Assembly (NCBI GenBank): GCA_028696755.1
Contig: JAQVGK010000030.1
Span: 1 to 13,564, forward strand
DNA length: 13,564 bases
DNA from: Bacteroidales bacterium
Lineage (GTDB): Bacteria; Bacteroidota; Bacteroidia; Bacteroidales; ML635J-15
Direction: 5' to 3'
The position numbers and the translations under genes were made by a program. Each line of letters begins with the position of its first letter. Position 1 is the stretch's first letter. This document shows positions 12,962 through 13,564 of this stretch, in pieces. The notes beneath the pieces are model-generated. The model was not told the origin of the DNA, searched no databases, and saw only the letters and a list, made by a program, of their open reading frames with translations.

Positions 12962-13564
12962 ATGAAAAAGATAAAGCTGATATTAATCGTACTATTTTTA
13001 ATGTCTGGATCATTATTATGGTCTCAGGACATTCATTTTAGTCAGTTTTTCTCGGCACCATTGCACACAAATCCCGCAAATGCAGGTAATTTTGAAGGTG
13101 ATTACAGATTTGTTTTAAACAACAAAAATCAATGGAATACATTCACAAATGCTTACACAACTTTTGCTGGTTCCTTCGAAACAGCTTTTGACGACATTAT
13201 AAAGAAAAACTCACGTCTTGGCACAGGAATACAGATTAATAATGATATTGCAGGTGATGGAAAATTCGGAACCACACAATTTTATCTAAATCTTGCATAC
13301 AGTTTTCCAATCGACAAAGCTTCAAAAATAAATATCACTACTGGTCTAAATGGCGGTTATGTGATGCACGGCATAAATTTCAACAATTTATATTTTGGAA
13401 ACCAATACGATGGCGAACAATTTGTTCCCGAATTGCCAAGTGGAGAATCTATAAGTTTTGATAAAATATCTTACGCCGATTTTGGCGCAGGATTCTTAGC
13501 AAAATATAAATATAAGCCAGAGCTAAACTTTGAAGCAGGGTTCGCTGTAAATCATATTTTTCAA
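12962..13564 (+). CDS. PorP/SprF-family type IX secretion outer-membrane protein (3' end cut off)
   Basis: The frame from the ATG at 12962 stays open for 201 codons to the window edge. A signal peptide (MKKIKLILIVLFLMSGSLLWSQ) is followed by DIHFSQFFSAPLHTNPANAG, the hallmark N-terminus of the PorP/SprF family, and then by NNKNQWN and alternating beta-strand sequence (FYLNLAYSF, INITTGLNGGY, DFGAGFLAKYKY) as expected for an outer-membrane barrel of about 300 residues. Members work with the T9SS, often anchoring or exporting specific cargo such as PorE/SprE-linked adhesins. Here it is divergent from the SGNH gene and a few kb from three genes whose products carry T9SS tails, although a direct link is not shown. 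Confidence 0.9.
   Translation, partial: MKKIKLILIVLFLMSGSLLWSQDIHFSQFFSAPLHTNPANAGNFEGDYRFVLNNKNQWNTFTNAYTTFAGSFETAFDDIIKKNSRLGTGIQINNDIAGDGKFGTTQFYLNLAYSFPIDKASKINITTGLNGGYVMHGINFNNLYFGNQYDGEQFVPELPSGESISFDKISYADFGAGFLAKYKYKPELNFEAGFAVNHIFQ

Overview
The window looks like chromosome of an AT-rich, probably anaerobic member of the Bacteroidota (Bacteroidales/Marinilabiliales-like). Four things point there: proteins with type IX secretion (T9SS) C-terminal sorting domains, a PorP/SprF-family gene at the right edge, promoters that fit the Bacteroidota consensus (TTTG, about 20 bp, TAnnTTTG), and an operon rich in [4Fe-4S] proteins typical of anaerobes. No rRNA, tRNA, CRISPR array or insertion sequence was seen.

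Left part (1-4263): two tandem paralogous secreted proteins of unknown function, then a secreted phospholipase D-like protein with two HKD motifs. All three have a signal peptide and a T9SS-type tail. Next (4264-4923) comes a MazEF-type toxin-antitoxin pair (ribbon-helix-helix-like antitoxin, MazF/PemK toxin) behind a near-consensus promoter that carries two palindromes. A membrane-anchored thioredoxin (5051-5467) follows, closed by a strong terminator, and facing it is an acyl-CoA thioesterase on the minus strand (5538-5897).

Central part (5990-11058): an anaerobic metal-cofactor / Fe-S locus in two blocks. Block 1 is a DUF134 DNA-binding zinc-ribbon protein, a NifX-like protein and a small Gly-rich DUF5320-like protein. 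It has a clear promoter embedded in an inverted repeat and ends at a probable hairpin terminator. After a 304-bp gap with repeats and dyad symmetry, block 2 is a tightly overlapping operon: a NifX-like protein with a His-rich tail, a DUF89 protein, two MinD-family ATPases with inserted ferredoxin domains, a ferredoxin-like protein with an extra four-Cys group, and an OsmC-family protein, then a strong terminator. The gene set resembles the anaerobe-specific 'orange protein' (ORP) clusters of sulfate reducers. A plausible reading is that the ATPases and ferredoxin use ATP and electrons to load or insert a metal-sulfur cofactor carried by the NifX-like proteins. That role is inferred, not shown.

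Right part (11206-13564): a small helical protein, possibly of the four-helix-bundle (23S rRNA IVS-type) family; a convergent membrane-anchored AlgX/AlgJ-like SGNH protein (minus strand); and, divergent from it, the start of a PorP/SprF-family T9SS outer-membrane protein that runs off the window.
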